Positions 15,941-23,887 of a stretch of DNA of 25,813 nt are shown here, in pieces. The stretch is from a virus. The first letter of the stretch is position 1, and each line of letters opens with the position of its first letter. The stretch covers positions 1-25,813 of the IMG/VR virus record IMGVR_UViG_3300021185_000090; one strand, 5' to 3'. A program made the position numbers and the translations under genes. The notes under the pieces are model-generated. The model worked only from the letters and a program-made list of their open reading frames with translations. It was not told where the DNA came from and ran no database searches.

Positions 15941-17418
15941 CTCGCCCCACCAGCCGTAACATTAAGTCTATTTATACCAACACGCCAATCACCTAATGAA
16001 TTTGCGTCTATTCTTAATTTAACTTGCCTGCCCGTAAATCGCAGAGATGTTGGATTAGACATTGAAAATGCGCCATAGGAGCGTTCAGTTCCATTTGGAT
16101 AGAACCTTGTCTTGAATGTGACTGTCACGTCGCCCTGCGTCTTTTCATCTGGGATCATTTCTGTTACTGACATTACGCTCTCGCCAGTGCCTAGCGCAAT
16201 TGAACCGCTTTCAGCAAATGGTGTAAGTGAGCCATAATCAAATCCGATTTCATGCTCGTATAACTTGTTGTTTTCTGCGCTTGCCCATATTGGTTGTCGA
16301 TATGTACCCATATCATAACCAGCAGTTCTGCCTAGTTCGCCAATATACCAAGTATTCTCAACATAATTATAAACGCAATATCTGTCATTTTCTACAGATG
16401 ATCCAGATGGATAGAACCAGAATATCTCGCCGTATGTGCTGTTAGTCACTGCAAAAGTTTTTGATATTTGCGCTCGGTTTATATCTGAAAAGACATAATC
16501 TGATATTTCGCTTTCAATTTGCTGTACTGCGCCGCCTGCGTATGCATAGAATGAGTGATTACCCATCCAGAATGCACCTTTATCAACTGATGCTATGGCT
16601 TTGTTTGCAATTAATCCGCAACTAGCTCCAACACGCTCGATGCCATAAACATATGGCGCTCCAATGTAATTGGCTACATGGGCGTCCATGCTTGTTAATA
16701 TTAAAGTTTGGCCTTGCACTCGTATGCCAGCCATAATTCTGCCGCTTGTGTTTAGCTCTAAATCACCAGCTTCATTTGTTGCGGCTGGCGTCCATGTGGA
16801 GCTATCTTCCCTGTCACACCATTGCACCTTACGTTGATTTCCGCCAGCGCCTAATGCGAACAAAAATCGCTCCTCAGTCACAACGATGCTTTCATTGCTT
16901 GTCGGTGCATTTGCTAACACTGCGGCTGGTGTAGAGTTATTTATTTGCCACTCGTAAATTTTTCCATCATCTTCATTGCACGCAACAAGGTATTCACCCC
17001 AAGTATCTAGTGACCAAGTTGTTGCAGGCTGTATTCGCGCTGTATCTGGGCGAGCTACGCCGTAGGCATATTGACCAAAATAACTACCGCCATATCCTGT
17101 AAATGCCTCGGCGTCTTCACGGCCACTAACTAACCCTGTTGGCGTTATGTCGTGGCGAACACCCTGAGATGTCCAAGTATAAAGTTTATTATATGTTCCG
17201 CCAGCTATAAACCTGTCTTGGTTATTCCCAATCCAAGTAATTAATCCACGAATTTTAGCATTAGCCGCCGTGTCTGATCGAGTGCGCCAACCACCCATTG
17301 GACGCATCGTACCATCTACCCATCGGATTAGGTTAGCATCGCGCCATCGACCAGATGATTGCAATTCAGTGCCGTTGCGGTAAATGCCAGCAGGGATGTC
17401 TAGTGGTATTAGTGGCAT
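15937..17418 (-). CDS. Tail nozzle / gp10-like head completion protein
   Basis: A 493-residue beta-rich protein beginning MPLIPLDIPAGIYRNGTELQ and followed by GRWRDANLIRWVDGTMRPMGGW, the signature start of P22 gp10-like packaged-DNA stabilisation or nozzle proteins common in marine and SU10-type phages. Repeated blade-like motifs follow (RFIAGGTYNKLYTWT, EYLVACNEDDGKIYEW, YCVYNYVENTWYIGEL), consistent with a beta-propeller. It would plug or extend the tail below the adaptor. GAGG lies eight bases before the start. Its stop overlaps the next gene's start by four bases. Confidence 0.85.
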   Translation of the reverse strand: MPLIPLDIPAGIYRNGTELQSSGRWRDANLIRWVDGTMRPMGGWRTRSDTAANAKIRGLITWIGNNQDRFIAGGTYNKLYTWTSQGVRHDITPTGLVSGREDAEAFTGYGGSYFGQYAYGVARPDTARIQPATTWSLDTWGEYLVACNEDDGKIYEWQINNSTPAAVLANAPTSNESIVVTEERFLFALGAGGNQRKVQWCDREDSSTWTPAATNEAGDLELNTSGRIMAGIRVQGQTLILTSMDAHVANYIGAPYVYGIERVGASCGLIANKAIASVDKGAFWMGNHSFYAYAGGAVQQIESEISDYVFSDINRAQISKTFAVTNSTYGEIFWFYPSGSSVENDRYCVYNYVENTWYIGELGRTAGYDMGTYRQPIWASAENNKLYEHEIGFDYGSLTPFAESGSIALGTGESVMSVTEMIPDEKTQGDVTVTFKTRFYPNGTERSYGAFSMSNPTSLRFTGRQVKLRIDANSLGDWRVGINRLNVTAGGAR

Positions 17419-17483
17419 ATTTACCTCATTGGTCTAAGTTACTGGGACTATAACATATTTTTACACTTATTAACAATATACCT

Positions 17484-17873
17484 TTATGTGGGTTGCGTAG
17501 GCCAAGTAACTGAATTTGGAAATCCCGATTGCTGTGGTAAGTTTAGCAAATCAATTCTATACTGCGTCCACTCTGCTTGCTTGTCGTTTGTTAATTCACC
17601 CCATCGTATAGGGTTTGTAATTAAAGGATCTACATCATTAACGAGTAAAAAATGGCGCTCTTGCCTAATTTTAAATTCTTTATTTTGTTGAATTATTTCT
17701 TGGTCTTCAACTATAGTCAAATCACTTATTCTTACTTTATGTGTATATATGTCGTAATTTGTTTCAGAATTTATTATAGCTAATTCATCGCTTCCATTTG
17801 TTGAAATGGCATCAGCACTATCACAATTGCTATCAATTTTTCCTGTAGATTTATTATATAGATAATAATACAT
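17484..17873 (-). CDS. Tail fibre assembly chaperone-like protein
   Basis: A 129-residue protein directly after the tail fibre gene. The C-terminal half has the recognisable pattern IRQERHFLLVNDVDPL, then LTNDKQAEWTQYRIDLLNLPQQSGFP and a terminal WPTQPT, typical of the phage tail assembly chaperone family (Pfam PF16778-like), whose members help fibres fold or trimerise. The N-terminal half is beta-rich and variable, as usual. AAGGA lies about nine bases upstream of the start, inside an AT-rich spacer. Similarity by eye is strong in the C-terminal part. Confidence 0.8.
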   Translation of the reverse strand: MYYYLYNKSTGKIDSNCDSADAISTNGSDELAIINSETNYDIYTHKVRISDLTIVEDQEIIQQNKEFKIRQERHFLLVNDVDPLITNPIRWGELTNDKQAEWTQYRIDLLNLPQQSGFPNSVTWPTQPT

Positions 17874-17897
17874 TTTATTTTTTCCTTAATGTTTTTA

Positions 17898-19406
17898 TTA
17901 GGATATTTTAACCCATCTCATGTAAGAATTAGATCTATAGGTGCTTACAGTTAATGACCCACCTGATGCGATTGACACTACACCCGAAACATATTCTGTC
18001 TCATTTGAATAACCACTACAAATTGCACCGCTATGTATAGTTCCGTTACTAGAATACGCCGAACCTAACACACCAGTTATCCCCGAACCGCCCATTGTTG
18101 CGCTAAAATTATAATTTGGACTATTACTAGATACTTGATGGGCAATTAAATAAACACCAGAGCTACTTATATTTCCAGTGCCATTTGCCGAAGCTGTAAA
18201 TAGATTTCCTAAACCCCCACCACTAACTTCTGCCCAAGTTAAACCGCCAGTATTTCCTGACTGCGCTGAAAGATAATACCCATTAGTTGGGCTATTAGAA
18301 ACTTTAAGATTAGCTTCATCGACCACGTTATTAGCTATCGTTAATGATGTAGATCCTGTAACCTCACCTGTATGTGTTAGGTTAGTGTTAGTTACTGTTT
18401 CTGCGGCTGTAGCTAGTCCAGTGACGTGTCCGTAAGTATCAAGAGTAATATCTTGGATATATGTCCTGCCAGAGTTATTTGATGAGCCTTGAGATGATGT
18501 GTCGCTGTGACTTAAAGTTACATTACCAGTTCCGCCGCCCGATAGACCAGAACCAGCAGTAATTGTTTGATCATCTTTAGCTGATGTTTCAATTCCATCT
18601 AACTTGCTTTTAAGTGTAGTAGTAAAGTTTTTTTGTGTAAGACCGCCATCTCCTACGCTGTAGGTTGTGTTTGTATCTGTTGGCGTAGCCCATGTAAATG
18701 TACCATCACCATCAGAACGTAAAAACTGCGTGTTACTGCCATTACCTGTTACCTTCAAGTTGCCTGCATCAACAACATTATCTGCTATAGTTAAAGCTCC
18801 AGACCCTGTTACTTCGCCTGTATGAGTAGCATTATTTGATGAGCTTGTGCCTGCACCTATTAAGGAACGAACCTCAGATGCTGATATACCAGAAGCGAGT
18901 GAAGGTGCTGAACCATTTGTTGTTATTGCAGGGTCTGCGGTATTAGTAGCGCTTGCCTCAATCCCATCTAGTTTAGTATGGTCTGCATTTGTAAAATTTT
19001 GATCTGGTAATTCTGAAGCATTTGCTAATTCAACCCAACTACCATTATGGGCATAATAACCCTTACCAGTGGCATGAACGTGAGCAAACATGCCGTGATA
19101 AGTTGAAGCTGATGGAAGGTCATTTGTTGTTGCATACATATTGCCAAATAAAACTTTATTGCCATTTGCATTTATATCGCCTGATGTTGCTACAGTTGTA
19201 AATGAACCTGTAGACGCAGAGTTTGCACCAATTGGCGTTCCATCAATTGATCCAGAATTAATATCAATACCAGTAACAGGCGTCGTACCATCTAACAGAT
19301 TATCGACGTTATCTAGGTTGGTATTTATTTTTGTACCCCAAGTATCCTCGGACGCACCGACTTCTGGTTTTACCAAGCCATATGTGGTTGTTGTAGTATC
19401 TGCCAT
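17898..19406 (-). CDS. Tail fibre protein
   Basis: A 502-residue fibre likely to contact the host surface. The N-terminus ([20 protein letters not shown], then [13 protein letters not shown]) is the common virion-attachment start of short-tailed phage fibres. The middle has triple-stranded-fibre type modules: [13 protein letters not shown], then two related blocks [20 protein letters not shown] (about residues 190-210) and [20 protein letters not shown] (about 345-365), each followed by NLKV. The C-terminal 110 residues are Gly/Ser-rich beta and end in [13 protein letters not shown], probably the receptor-binding tip. AGGAGC precedes the start. The downstream gene is its probable chaperone. 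Confidence 0.9.
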   Translation of the reverse strand: MADTTTTTYGLVKPEVGASEDTWGTKINTNLDNVDNLLDGTTPVTGIDINSGSIDGTPIGANSASTGSFTTVATSGDINANGNKVLFGNMYATTNDLPSASTYHGMFAHVHATGKGYYAHNGSWVELANASELPDQNFTNADHTKLDGIEASATNTADPAITTNGSAPSLASGISASEVRSLIGAGTSSSNNATHTGEVTGSGALTIADNVVDAGNLKVTGNGSNTQFLRSDGDGTFTWATPTDTNTTYSVGDGGLTQKNFTTTLKSKLDGIETSAKDDQTITAGSGLSGGGTGNVTLSHSDTSSQGSSNNSGRTYIQDITLDTYGHVTGLATAAETVTNTNLTHTGEVTGSTSLTIANNVVDEANLKVSNSPTNGYYLSAQSGNTGGLTWAEVSGGGLGNLFTASANGTGNISSSGVYLIAHQVSSNSPNYNFSATMGGSGITGVLGSAYSSNGTIHSGAICSGYSNETEYVSGVVSIASGGSLTVSTYRSNSYMRWVKIS

Positions 19407-19421
19407 GTTAAGCTCCTATAG

Positions 19422-19438
19422 TTAGCCTTTCGGCCTAA
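19422..19438 (-). promoter_or_regulatory. Hairpin before tail-fibre ribosome site
   Basis: On the coding strand TTAGGCCGAAAGGCTAA can form a six-pair stem with one bulged G and a GAAA loop. It is followed within a few bases by AGGAGC and the ATG of the tail-fibre gene. There is no T-run, so it is not a classic terminator. It may be an mRNA processing or stability element, or simply chance. Confidence 0.35.
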
Positions 19439-19518
19439 TATCGTTCATCAATGTAAGAGAAAGACGCAGTAGGCGCTGATCGCATACTGCCACAAAAATG
19501 CTTTAATTGCAACATCAT
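19435..19518 (-). CDS. 27-residue micro-protein coupled to the tail gene
   Basis: A short frame whose first ATG (19518-19516) overlaps the stop of the 568-residue tail gene as ATGA; a second ATG follows at once. It ends with TAG at 19437-19435. The peptide begins MMLQLKHFCGSMRSAPTA and ends SYIDERY. Its stop lies within a small hairpin directly before the ribosome site of the next tail-fibre gene. Start/stop coupling identical to neighbouring true genes, and full use of an otherwise empty 108-base gap, support translation. The function is unknown; a tail accessory peptide is possible but unproven. Confidence 0.5.
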   Translation of the reverse strand: MMLQLKHFCGSMRSAPTASFSYIDERY

Positions 19519-21221
19519 GCGGCTGTCCATATTTCTGTTACTTTTGGTACTGTCTGCCATGTTTCTGTTGCGTCTGGTAAGTCTTCCCATTTCTCAACTG
19601 CACTAGCTGTAAATGCAGATGTAATGCCTATTGTTGAAATAGCTGATTTTCTAATAGACGCACTTGTAAACACATTTAATTCACAATTTATTATACTGCT
19701 ACCCACTACTGTTCTTGCTCCAATTGCAGAAACTGACAACAGTAATGGAATGTTGACCGCAGTGTTTTGCAATCTAACAAAACTTATTGAACCGCTTGAA
19801 GTTGTAGATATAGCAGAGCCAGATTGATGTATTTTTAATCCAGATGCAGTTGCCGTTGAGCTGGCGGAAGTTGTTGAAGAACCTAGTAATATTTTTTCAG
19901 CAGAAGGCGCAACTGTAAGATTTGCTGGTAATGTTGCGGATGTTTGCTGTATTAATTCAGCGCTTGAAACTACAGAAGAAATGGTTGCTGTTATTGAAGA
20001 CGCTACTCGAACACGCTTTCCTGCTGATGCAGTAGATGAAATTGTTGAAACAGATATTGCAGAACCACGAACACGATTAAATCCAACGCCTGTTACAGTT
20101 GTCGTCGATATGTTTGAGCTGTTGTTAAACTCTACATTCGGAACAGTAGATAACGATAAATTTGTATTAACTGTAGAGCTATCATTTTGCACTCTATTTG
20201 CAGTAGTTGTAGAAGATAGGTTTGCGGATATTAAACAACTGCTTGTTCTATCTCTATCTGCATCTGCCGACGTTGATAAAATTGTAGATATAGCAGAGCC
20301 AGATTGATGTATTTTTAATCCAGAAGATGTAACGCTAGATGTCGCTGATACTGTAGCGGATGCATTTTGCTTTCGTATGCATGAAGCACTAACGCTAGAT
20401 GTCGCTGATACTGTAGCAGATGCATTTTGCTTTCGTATGCATGAAGCACTAACGCTAGATGTCGCTGATACTGTAGCGGATGCATTTTGCTCTCGTATGC
20501 ATGAGGCACTAACGCTTAAAGTGCAATCAATGAATGCTGACGTGCTTTCAGCAACAATAAAATTCACATTTAATGAAGATGTCGCTGATACTGTAGCGGA
20601 TGCATTTTGCTCTCGTATGCATGAGGCACTAACACTAGATGTCGCTGATACTGTAGCGGATGCAAGGCGTTTTCTTATACATGAGGCACTAACACTAGAT
20701 GTCGCTGATACTGTAGCGGATGCATTTTGCTCTCGTATGCATGAGGCACTAACACTAGATGTCGCTGATACTGTAGCGGATGCAAGGCGTTTTCTTATAC
20801 ATGAGGCACTAACACTAGATGTCGCTGATACTGTAGCGGATGCCAGACGTTTTCTTATACATGAAGCGCTAACGCTAGATGTCGCTGATATTGTAGAAGA
20901 AACATTCCTAGTTCTTGCCGCTTCAGAGACAACAGCAGAGACAGTTGCAACAGATATGCTTGAACCACGCACACGATTAAATCCAACGCCTGTTACAGTT
21001 GTGGATTGAGATGTGGCGCTTCCGCCTATAATATTGTTTGGCGTTGTGGCTACGCTTGATGTGGCTGATACTGTTGCTGTGCCACGCGCAGTTATATTCC
21101 CAGCCACAGAAACACTTGCGGCTGGTGAAATTGTTATTGAGGCGTCTTTGACTGATCCATCAAAACCGAATGTATGTTCGCCATATAGACTGTAGCCGTA
21201 GCCGCCTCGGTAAACTGTCAT
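19515..21221 (-). CDS. Tail protein made of about 26 strict 20-residue repeats
   Basis: A 568-residue protein rich in Ser, Ala, Thr and Val. After a short N-terminal segment with GGYGYSLYGEHTFGFDG (residues 6-22) it follows a 20-residue period from about residue 21 to 540 without any insertion or deletion. The consensus is roughly R-x2-S-S-x-V/I-x-A-x3-S-V followed by variable positions. Residues 115-300 are almost identical repeats carrying CIRKRL, CIREQN or CIRKQN at the variable spot, giving cysteines at 20-residue spacing. The C-terminus (about 542-568) is different, with Trp-containing EKWEDLPDATETWQ. The pattern suggests a beta-solenoid or fibrous shaft. Neighbours are tail genes, so a tail fibre or spike role is likely; no enzyme motif is seen. 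Confidence 0.85.
   Translation of the reverse strand: MTVYRGGYGYSLYGEHTFGFDGSVKDASITISPAASVSVAGNITARGTATVSATSSVATTPNNIIGGSATSQSTTVTGVGFNRVRGSSISVATVSAVVSEAARTRNVSSTISATSSVSASCIRKRLASATVSATSSVSASCIRKRLASATVSATSSVSASCIREQNASATVSATSSVSASCIRKRLASATVSATSSVSASCIREQNASATVSATSSLNVNFIVAESTSAFIDCTLSVSASCIREQNASATVSATSSVSASCIRKQNASATVSATSSVSASCIRKQNASATVSATSSVTSSGLKIHQSGSAISTILSTSADADRDRTSSCLISANLSSTTTANRVQNDSSTVNTNLSLSTVPNVEFNNSSNISTTTVTGVGFNRVRGSAISVSTISSTASAGKRVRVASSITATISSVVSSAELIQQTSATLPANLTVAPSAEKILLGSSTTSASSTATASGLKIHQSGSAISTTSSGSISFVRLQNTAVNIPLLLSVSAIGARTVVGSSIINCELNVFTSASIRKSAISTIGITSAFTASAVEKWEDLPDATETWQTVPKVTEIWTAA
19802..19844. repeat. 43-bp exact duplicate (copy 1), partner at 20282-20324
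   Basis: The 43 bases are identical in both places and lie exactly 480 bases (eight 60-base units) apart, encoding the same SGLKIHQSGSAIST segment twice. Flanking units differ, so this looks like transfer of a single unit between in-register positions in the tail protein gene. Confidence 0.9.
20062..20102. repeat. 41-bp near-exact duplicate (copy 1), partner at 20962-21002
   Basis: The 41 bases match the partner with one mismatch (position 20070 a, 20970 c). The copies are exactly 900 bases (fifteen 60-base units) apart and both encode TVTGVGFNRVRGS, so register is preserved over a long distance. Confidence 0.9.
20282..20324. repeat. 43-bp exact duplicate (copy 2), partner at 19802-19844
   Basis: Second copy of the segment described at 19802. 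It borders the homogenised 60-bp array directly. Confidence 0.9.
20341..20880. repeat. 60-bp tandem repeats, nine units in two main types
   Basis: Each 60-base unit starts with gtcgctgatactgtagcgga and ends in actagat or a close variant. Eight units are near-identical, and the fourth (20521-20580) is a diverged unit of the same length. The middle of the unit is either attttgctctcgtatgc-like or aaggcgttttcttatac-like. These forms alternate between 20581 and 20880, which suggests copying in pairs or gene conversion. The array is entirely coding and encodes the homogenised core of the 568-residue tail protein. Confidence 0.95.
20962..21002. repeat. 41-bp near-exact duplicate (copy 2), partner at 20062-20102
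   Basis: Second copy of the segment described at 20062, near the N-terminal end of the tail protein. Confidence 0.9.
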
Positions 21222-21226
21222 TTAAT

Positions 21227-21607
21227 TTACTCTAAAGTAATATCTAAATCACCAGCAGGGATGCGGAATACGTCGCCTGTAGCAATAGCTTTAGACGCAG
21301 ACAATGCCGCATATGCAATTAAGTTGCCGCCTGTTGTCGCATCAAATACTCCAACGTGCGTTACTGTTCCATAGCCTGCAGTGGCTGTGGGGTATTCAAC
21401 AGCGCCAGAATTAGTAGCTGTGTTACCAGATACAGAAAATGTTACAGCCTGACGGGCATAACCACCGCCAGATACTTCAGTACCGCCGCCAGTATCACTT
21501 GGTGCGCCTGTATATAATGCAACACGCCATGTTGTCGGCCTTGTTACAGATGATGTAGTAAACACATAGTTTAATACTCTTGTTTCAAATTCATTAGAAA
21601 AACTCAT
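21227..21607 (-). CDS. Small tail-fibre-type beta protein
   Basis: A 126-residue protein with the widespread phage tail pattern of an N-terminal helix (FSNEFETRVLNYVF), then RVALYTGAPSDTGGGTEVSGGGYARQAVTF, VTHVGVFDATTGGNLIAYAAL and a terminal GDVFRIPAGDLDITLE. Proteins of this kind occur singly or as domains beside tail-fibre genes and are predicted to be beta-sandwiches that decorate the tail or bind receptors. AAGGGC lies 8-10 bases upstream of the start. It sits five bases from the repeat-rich tail protein, with which it probably shares function. Recognition is good; the exact location in the virion is unknown. Confidence 0.8.
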   Translation of the reverse strand: MSFSNEFETRVLNYVFTTSSVTRPTTWRVALYTGAPSDTGGGTEVSGGGYARQAVTFSVSGNTATNSGAVEYPTATAGYGTVTHVGVFDATTGGNLIAYAALSASKAIATGDVFRIPAGDLDITLE

Positions 21608-21608
21608 T

Positions 21609-22229
21609 TTAATATGCCCTTATTTTTAAACGACGACCAGAGCCGCCGTATTTAGTTTGATCGCTGACAGCGTTTATAGCGTCAACAGCGCTTTGATACA
21701 AAGCCGCCCAAGTAGTAATTCGAGCGTCTTCTTTTAAATATGGGGCTGAGTGTACCAAAGCTCCATATAAATAAGCATCTGGATATTCGCCCAGAAGCCA
21801 ATTGGTTGTATTACTGTCAGATAATGCGGGAATTTTCTGATAGTAATATAATTCAGCATCGTAAACGCCATCTGGCGCTGGATGCACTTGTAACTCGCCA
21901 GCAGTCATTGCGTAGTATCTTGGATGGCCTGACACGTTGCCAGCTCTTCGCTGTCTGTCTAGCAATTCCGCCTGCGATATTAATTCTAATGGGTTTGTCT
22001 CGCCACTCGTAATATGAAATCGAATAGGCTCTAAAAGATCCGCAGGGATCGCGCTGTATTTTGTGTCAATCTCAGCAGTGGATCTAGTTTCCATTTTCCA
22101 GTGGCGTAACTTGCGATTTAAGTCAGCCTCGGCTAAACTTATGAATGTACTAGACACAGATGTAAGATCATCACGATTTAAAAAATCTGCGAGTGTCGTC
22201 TTTAATTCTGCGTATGTTGTTATTGGCAT
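21609..22229 (-). CDS. Head-tail adaptor, SU10-like
   Basis: A 206-residue protein that probably forms the ring beneath the portal, joining head to tail nozzle. The N-terminal half is helical with the pattern YAELKTTLADFLNRDDLTS then FISLAEADLNRKLRHW, typical of the phage adaptor family found beside SU10-type and other short-tailed phage tails. The C-terminal half includes beta strands (AELYYYQKIPAL) followed by helices ending in a basic tail (SGRRLKIRAY). AGGGG lies upstream of the start. The 74-base spacer before it is one of the longest non-coding gaps in the window. The family call rests on pattern recognition, not on a search. Confidence 0.8.
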   Translation of the reverse strand: MPITTYAELKTTLADFLNRDDLTSVSSTFISLAEADLNRKLRHWKMETRSTAEIDTKYSAIPADLLEPIRFHITSGETNPLELISQAELLDRQRRAGNVSGHPRYYAMTAGELQVHPAPDGVYDAELYYYQKIPALSDSNTTNWLLGEYPDAYLYGALVHSAPYLKEDARITTWAALYQSAVDAINAVSDQTKYGGSGRRLKIRAY

Positions 22230-22303
22230 TGTTTAGCCCCTAGTTTTATTTCTATATATCATATTTATTAACGAGATAGTAGCCCACGTTGTATATCTTT
22301 CTA

Positions 22304-23887
22304 TTAATCCAACAATCCCTGCATTTGGTATCTGTTTAAAGCGGCATCCATTGCATACATATCTGCGGCGTCTTTGCCTTGAGATTTTAAAATTTCATTA
22401 TACATCATATTCATATCTTCGTATTGATCATCTATCTTTTGAGAAACATTAGGATTCATTTGCATTGATCTTAATTCTTTAGGCATAGCATTTGGATTTA
22501 ACATATTTGAGCCAGATGGTGTGTTGTCTATCATCCTTGGAACGGCAAAATCAGGGAATTGCAAATACCAAGGGCGTACTTCACCCATTGTCATATTATT
22601 TCCAACACGTCCAATTGATGCATTGTATGTTGAATGTGGATTGCTGTAATCTAATAAACCATCAGGATCTATGTCAGGCTCAAACATTCTAAAGCCACCG
22701 CTAAGTAAAGGTTTTTCAGTTAGCTCTGGAGCAGTTCCAGCCCACCTGACAGCGCCCATACTTGGTACGTTTGCCTCAAGAGCTGGTGATGTATCTAAAG
22801 ATCTTACAAATGCAGATCTTTTCCCACCTTTTAAACCAGCAAGATAATTTGCAAGCTCTGGGTTAAGTAACCCCATGCCCTCTGGCAAAAGTCTATTATT
22901 GTTTTTAGCCGCACCTGATAATGGCACAAAGTTAGGATTAATATTATCTGCGTTTGATAAAATAGCTTGAGCCGCTAACATTGCTTGGTGAGCTGAAAAA
23001 TCCCCACCTTTTGCGCCCATTGTAAGTGGCGTAACTAGAGGGCGTCCACCAGCATCTATATTTCTAGCCCATGCATTTTGCTTAGATGCTAATGCCGCAT
23101 CATCAGAGGCAAATCCAAGCCCACCATCTCCATATTGGTGACCACCTTCAAACATTACTGGTCTATCAAGTTTTATACCATTAAACTCATCTACTATTGT
23201 ATCAGCGTATGTGCCATCTGCCGTAAAGCCAAATAAATCAGTAAAACCCTCTTTTCTTATATCTTCAACAGTTTTGTAATCTGGCGTCTCTATTCCAGAT
23301 GTAATTCTGCGACCCTTTACTTCCCAATCACTAGGTGAAACACCAGTTTGTTTTTTTGAAGAAAAGCTGTTAAATAAAGCTGGATCTTTTGCTCGCCCAC
23401 CGCCAACTCTAGGTTTGGCAAAATTAGAAGTTTTTGTAAATGGAACGGCAGTTTCCAGTTGTTCTTTTGATAAATTGTCAACTTTATCCAGCACATTATT
23501 TGCTGGCATATTGCGTGGAACATTGCTGGATTTTGGATTTAATTTAAGATTACCAAATGTAGACCCCAGCGCATTTGGATCAACTTCAACGCGATCAACT
23601 ACATCAAGTAAGCCTTTTGCAACTTTCTTAATGGGCGCGGCGGCGGCATCGCCAATAAGTGGCACTAAGCCAATTAGAGATGCACCAGCTAAAACTGCAA
23701 CCAATCCATAGTTAGGCTCTGGCTTTTGTAGCTCGTCGTATATTTCCTTAGCCGCCATAGCATCACCAATGATAGGTGTGGCCTCAGCTACAAACTTTGC
23801 GGCGTCCATTGCCGTAATGCCTTGGTATGGTGTAGCTGTCCTCTTTCCAGAAAAGCTCATTGGCCTTTGTTGATCAAGCAGTCCCAT
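22304..23887 (-). CDS. Large unknown virion-type protein (527 aa)
   Basis: I prefer the ATG at 23887 (protein begins MGLLDQQRPMSF) because GGA sits seven bases upstream; an ATG four codons earlier (23899) has no visible ribosome site. Both overlap the previous gene. A hydrophobic, glycine/alanine-rich stretch (about residues 45-85, with NYGLVAVLAGASLIGLVPLIGDAAAA) could be a membrane-interacting segment. The rest is soluble, with a region around residues 190-330 that has alternating beta/helix character (for example RPVMFEGGHQYGDGGLGF). That pattern resembles central domains of large polyvalent phage proteins, but I see no catalytic signature I can name. It could be injected with DNA or be an enzyme on the virion; the function is open. 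Confidence 0.75.
   Translation of the reverse strand: MGLLDQQRPMSFSGKRTATPYQGITAMDAAKFVAEATPIIGDAMAAKEIYDELQKPEPNYGLVAVLAGASLIGLVPLIGDAAAAPIKKVAKGLLDVVDRVEVDPNALGSTFGNLKLNPKSSNVPRNMPANNVLDKVDNLSKEQLETAVPFTKTSNFAKPRVGGGRAKDPALFNSFSSKKQTGVSPSDWEVKGRRITSGIETPDYKTVEDIRKEGFTDLFGFTADGTYADTIVDEFNGIKLDRPVMFEGGHQYGDGGLGFASDDAALASKQNAWARNIDAGGRPLVTPLTMGAKGGDFSAHQAMLAAQAILSNADNINPNFVPLSGAAKNNNRLLPEGMGLLNPELANYLAGLKGGKRSAFVRSLDTSPALEANVPSMGAVRWAGTAPELTEKPLLSGGFRMFEPDIDPDGLLDYSNPHSTYNASIGRVGNNMTMGEVRPWYLQFPDFAVPRMIDNTPSGSNMLNPNAMPKELRSMQMNPNVSQKIDDQYEDMNMMYNEILKSQGKDAADMYAMDAALNRYQMQGLLD

Noticed and set aside
20315-20509. Minus-strand frame with HAYESKMHPLQYQRHLALVL repeats
   Set aside because: Out-of-frame reading of the same 60-bp repeats inside the tail gene.
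20341-20880. CRISPR array
   Set aside because: Units are contiguous coding repeats without unique spacers.
20377-21009. 210-residue open frame on the plus strand
   Set aside because: It exists only because the 60-bp repeat unit is a multiple of three and lacks stops in this frame; the opposite-strand tail protein is the real gene and no plus-strand gene is supported elsewhere.
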